A stretch of 64,000 nt of DNA, taken from contig NZ_SBAP01000001.1 in NCBI RefSeq assembly GCF_004134945.1, forward strand, positions 83,401 through 147,400, in the 5' to 3' direction. The DNA is from Fusobacterium_C necrophorum_A. Its GTDB lineage: Bacteria; Fusobacteriota; Fusobacteriia; Fusobacteriales; Fusobacteriaceae. The translations under genes were made by a program, and so were the position numbers. Each line of letters starts with the position of its first letter. The stretch's first letter is position 1. Of this stretch, positions 62,150 to 64,000 are shown piece by piece. The notes beneath the pieces are model-generated. The model worked only from the letters and a program-made list of their open reading frames with translations, made no database searches and was not told where the DNA came from.

Positions 62150-63331
62150 TTATCCGACAAAGATGCTTGTGAAGGTTTGAATGATAACGGCATTAAAGAA
62201 GTCGATAAATAAAGATCCTACCAAAGGAATTACGAAAAAGGCTTTCGTTGAGAATCCATTGACAGATGTAAATGCCTCCATATTTGCAATTGCATTTGGA
62301 GTTGCTCCCATTCCGAATCCACAATGTCCTGTTGCCATCACTGCCGCATCATAATCTCTTCCCATAATGTTGAAAGTCACATAGTAAGCGAACAGAGCCA
62401 TGATTACAGTTTGAACCAATAAGATAGTAATCAAAGGAAGTGCCAAATCAGCTAATTGCCATAATTTCATTGACATTAACGCCATAGATAAGAATAAAGA
62501 CAAACATACGTTTCCAACAATCGAAATTTCATTAATTGGAGTTTTATTGGAAGTTCCGTCCACCACATTTCTCATAATTGCTGCAATTAACATCGGAATC
62601 AAATATGCCGGTAGAGACAATCCCGCCTCTTTGACAATAGGAGTAATACAAGCTCCCAATCCCATAGCAATACCAATCATACATACTGCTTTAAAAATTG
62701 ATTTTTCCGTTACTTTTTCTTCTGTTGCCGCTTCTACTTTTTCTTTTGCTTCATCATGACATACTAATTTATATTTTTCCATCAATCGTTTTGCAATCGG
62801 TCCCCCGATAACACATCCTGAAACCAATCCATAAGTGGCGGAAGCAATTGCCACCACGGTAGCCCCCACAACTCCTCTTTCTTCCAAATAAGGTCCGAAA
62901 GCTCCGGAAGTTCCGTGTCCTCCTGTCAACGGAATGGATCCTGCCGCCAATCCGATTCCGGGATTTAATCCGAATGCTTTTGCCAAAGCTACTCCAACTC
63001 CATCTTGAATGATAACTAAAACAATGGCTGCAAATAGGAACAGTGCTACTCCAACTCCTCCTTTTTTCAATAAGGAGAAACTTGCCAAAAATCCGACAGA
63101 AGTAAAAAATACTACCATGAAGAAGTTCTTTAAGTTGGAATCGAATTCAAAATCAAAAGCTCCGGTAGAATGTCCTATCAACAATAAAACAGAGAATAGG
63201 AATCCTCCAATAACTGGTGCAGGAATAAAGTATTTTTGAAACACTCCAACTTTACTTTTTATCCAATTCCCCAATAGTAATAAAATAATTGCTAGACCTA
63301 AAGTTTGATACATATCCAATGTAAATGCCAT
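62150..63331 (-). CDS. gltS: Sodium/glutamate symporter (second copy)
   Basis: 393 residues. Same family and layout as the GltS at 51590-52828: SIPLTGGHGTSGAFGPYLEE and GRDYDAAVMATGHCGFGMG. The two differ through much of the sequence, so this is an old duplication or separate acquisition, perhaps with different affinity. It lies 27 nt downstream of hgdH. Confidence 0.94.
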   Translation of the reverse strand: MAFTLDMYQTLGLAIILLLLGNWIKSKVGVFQKYFIPAPVIGGFLFSVLLLIGHSTGAFDFEFDSNLKNFFMVVFFTSVGFLASFSLLKKGGVGVALFLFAAIVLVIIQDGVGVALAKAFGLNPGIGLAAGSIPLTGGHGTSGAFGPYLEERGVVGATVVAIASATYGLVSGCVIGGPIAKRLMEKYKLVCHDEAKEKVEAATEEKVTEKSIFKAVCMIGIAMGLGACITPIVKEAGLSLPAYLIPMLIAAIMRNVVDGTSNKTPINEISIVGNVCLSLFLSMALMSMKLWQLADLALPLITILLVQTVIMALFAYYVTFNIMGRDYDAAVMATGHCGFGMGATPNAIANMEAFTSVNGFSTKAFFVIPLVGSLFIDFFNAVIIQTFTSIFVG

Positions 63332-63358
63332 AATTTGTTACCTCCTGTTTATATAAAA

Positions 63359-64000
63359 TTATTTTATTTCGTTTTTGCAAGCTCCGGTTTCTAGGTATTC
63401 TTTAATATTGTCAAAACTTGTTTCAATCATATTCAAAGCAGCTTCATCTGTGTAAGATCCCACATGTGGGGTAATAATTACTTTCGGATACATCGCTACC
63501 AGTTTTTCAAAAGCGGCTGTCGGCAATTCTTTTTCGGAAAAATCTTTGAAGAATAAAGAAACTTCATTATCCAAAGTATCAATTCCCGCTCCATATACTT
63601 TTCCGCTTTCCAATGCTTCTACCAAAGCATCTGTGTCTACCAATTCTCCTCTTCCTGTATTAATAAGGATAACATTATCTTTCATCTTCGCAAAAGCTTC
63701 TTTGGTAATCACTTTTCCATTTTCCTTAATATAAGGAGCATGTAAAGTAATAATATCGGATTGTGCCAGTAACTCATCCATAGATACTTGTGTTACAATA
63801 TCTTCCACTCCCGTTTTAGGGAATAAATCATAACCTATTACCTTTGCTCCCAATCCTTTAAACAGTTTAGCAGCTGTCATTCCGATTCTTCCTAATCCGA
63901 CAACTCCAACAGTACAGTTTCTTACTTCTCTTGAGAACATTTGCTTATCGACGATAAAATTTTTATCTTTTGTTTTATTTCCCGTATAAGTTACATTTCT
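63359..64000 (-). CDS. hgdH: (R)-2-hydroxyglutarate dehydrogenase, partial (5' end beyond the window)
   Basis: About 213 C-terminal residues are in the window and the frame stays open to the edge (RNVTYTGNKTKDKNFIVDKQ comes before VGVVGLGRIG). D-isomer-specific 2-hydroxyacid dehydrogenase: NAD loop GLGRIG, TGRGELVDTDALVEALESG and catalytic His in ITPHVGSYTDEAAL. It resembles HgdH of Acidaminococcus closely, including the ETGACKNEIK end, and reduces 2-oxoglutarate. D-lactate dehydrogenase is the alternative, but context favours HgdH. Confidence 0.9.
   Translation of the reverse strand, partial: RNVTYTGNKTKDKNFIVDKQMFSREVRNCTVGVVGLGRIGMTAAKLFKGLGAKVIGYDLFPKTGVEDIVTQVSMDELLAQSDIITLHAPYIKENGKVITKEAFAKMKDNVILINTGRGELVDTDALVEALESGKVYGAGIDTLDNEVSLFFKDFSEKELPTAAFEKLVAMYPKVIITPHVGSYTDEAALNMIETSFDNIKEYLETGACKNEIK

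Overview
The window is AT-rich with dense, mostly minus-strand coding. Its gene content points to Fusobacterium, most likely the F. necrophorum / F. gonidiaformans group. The strongest evidence is a complete Na+-pumping 2-hydroxyglutarate pathway for glutamate fermentation, D-serine use, and class II FBPase (GlpX). The genus call is inference from gene content; no 16S gene lies in the window.

Layout: 1-5.4 kb holds a truncated sensor kinase (its gene leaves the left edge), tex, a 67-residue small protein and a TetR regulator. 5.5-8.2 kb is a TonB-ExbD-ExbB energy-transduction operon with a DUF2147 protein and a YbaN-type membrane protein. 8.3-13.9 kb has a flavodoxin, a D-serine module (dsdA, a GntP/DsdX permease and a divergent XRE-cupin regulator), a class-I glutamine-amidotransferase-like hydrolase and a GNAT enzyme. 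14.1-20.9 kb is an accessory island: a type III restriction-modification locus whose mod gene carries an (AC)14 tract plus a second frameshift, relics of other genes, and a DUF4143 AAA ATPase with paired upstream repeats. 21.06-21.48 kb is a five-tRNA array. 21.5-29.7 kb is a tightly overlapping housekeeping operon (hypothetical, yihY, a PASTA-containing PBP, priA, def, divIC/ftsB-like, glpX, hypothetical).

29.8-35.6 kb is the plus-strand block: an aroB-ppx/gppA fusion, a DsrE-like protein, hutG, then bioF-bioG-bioC. 35.7-43.5 kb carries an M42 peptidase with an oligopeptide-binding lipoprotein, a second DUF2147 protein, a P2-type ATPase behind a yybP-ykoY (Mn2+) riboswitch, an SPFH protein and a flavodoxin-ferredoxin. 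43.5-47.5 kb is bioB-bioD-bioA and a biotin ligase.

47.6-64 kb holds the glutamate fermentation genes, read right to left: hgdH (partial), gltS, a cytosolic subtilase, a PRD-type regulator, gcdD, gcdC, gcdB, gctA, gctB, gcdA, gltS, hgdC, hgdA, hgdB and an LRR protein. Glutamate enters by GltS. After deamination (enzyme not in the window), 2-oxoglutarate is reduced by HgdH, activated by GctAB, dehydrated by HgdABC, and decarboxylated by the biotin-dependent Na+ pump GcdABCD. The biotin synthesis and ligase genes next door would supply the GcdC cofactor.

Most interesting points: the phase-variable type III methylase locus with relic DNA, the aroB-Ppx/GppA fusion, the Mn2+ riboswitch that re-assigns a 'calcium' ATPase, the PRD regulator heading a non-PTS catabolic operon, an attenuator-like hairpin between hgdC and hgdA, and several palindromic or direct-repeat candidate operators.
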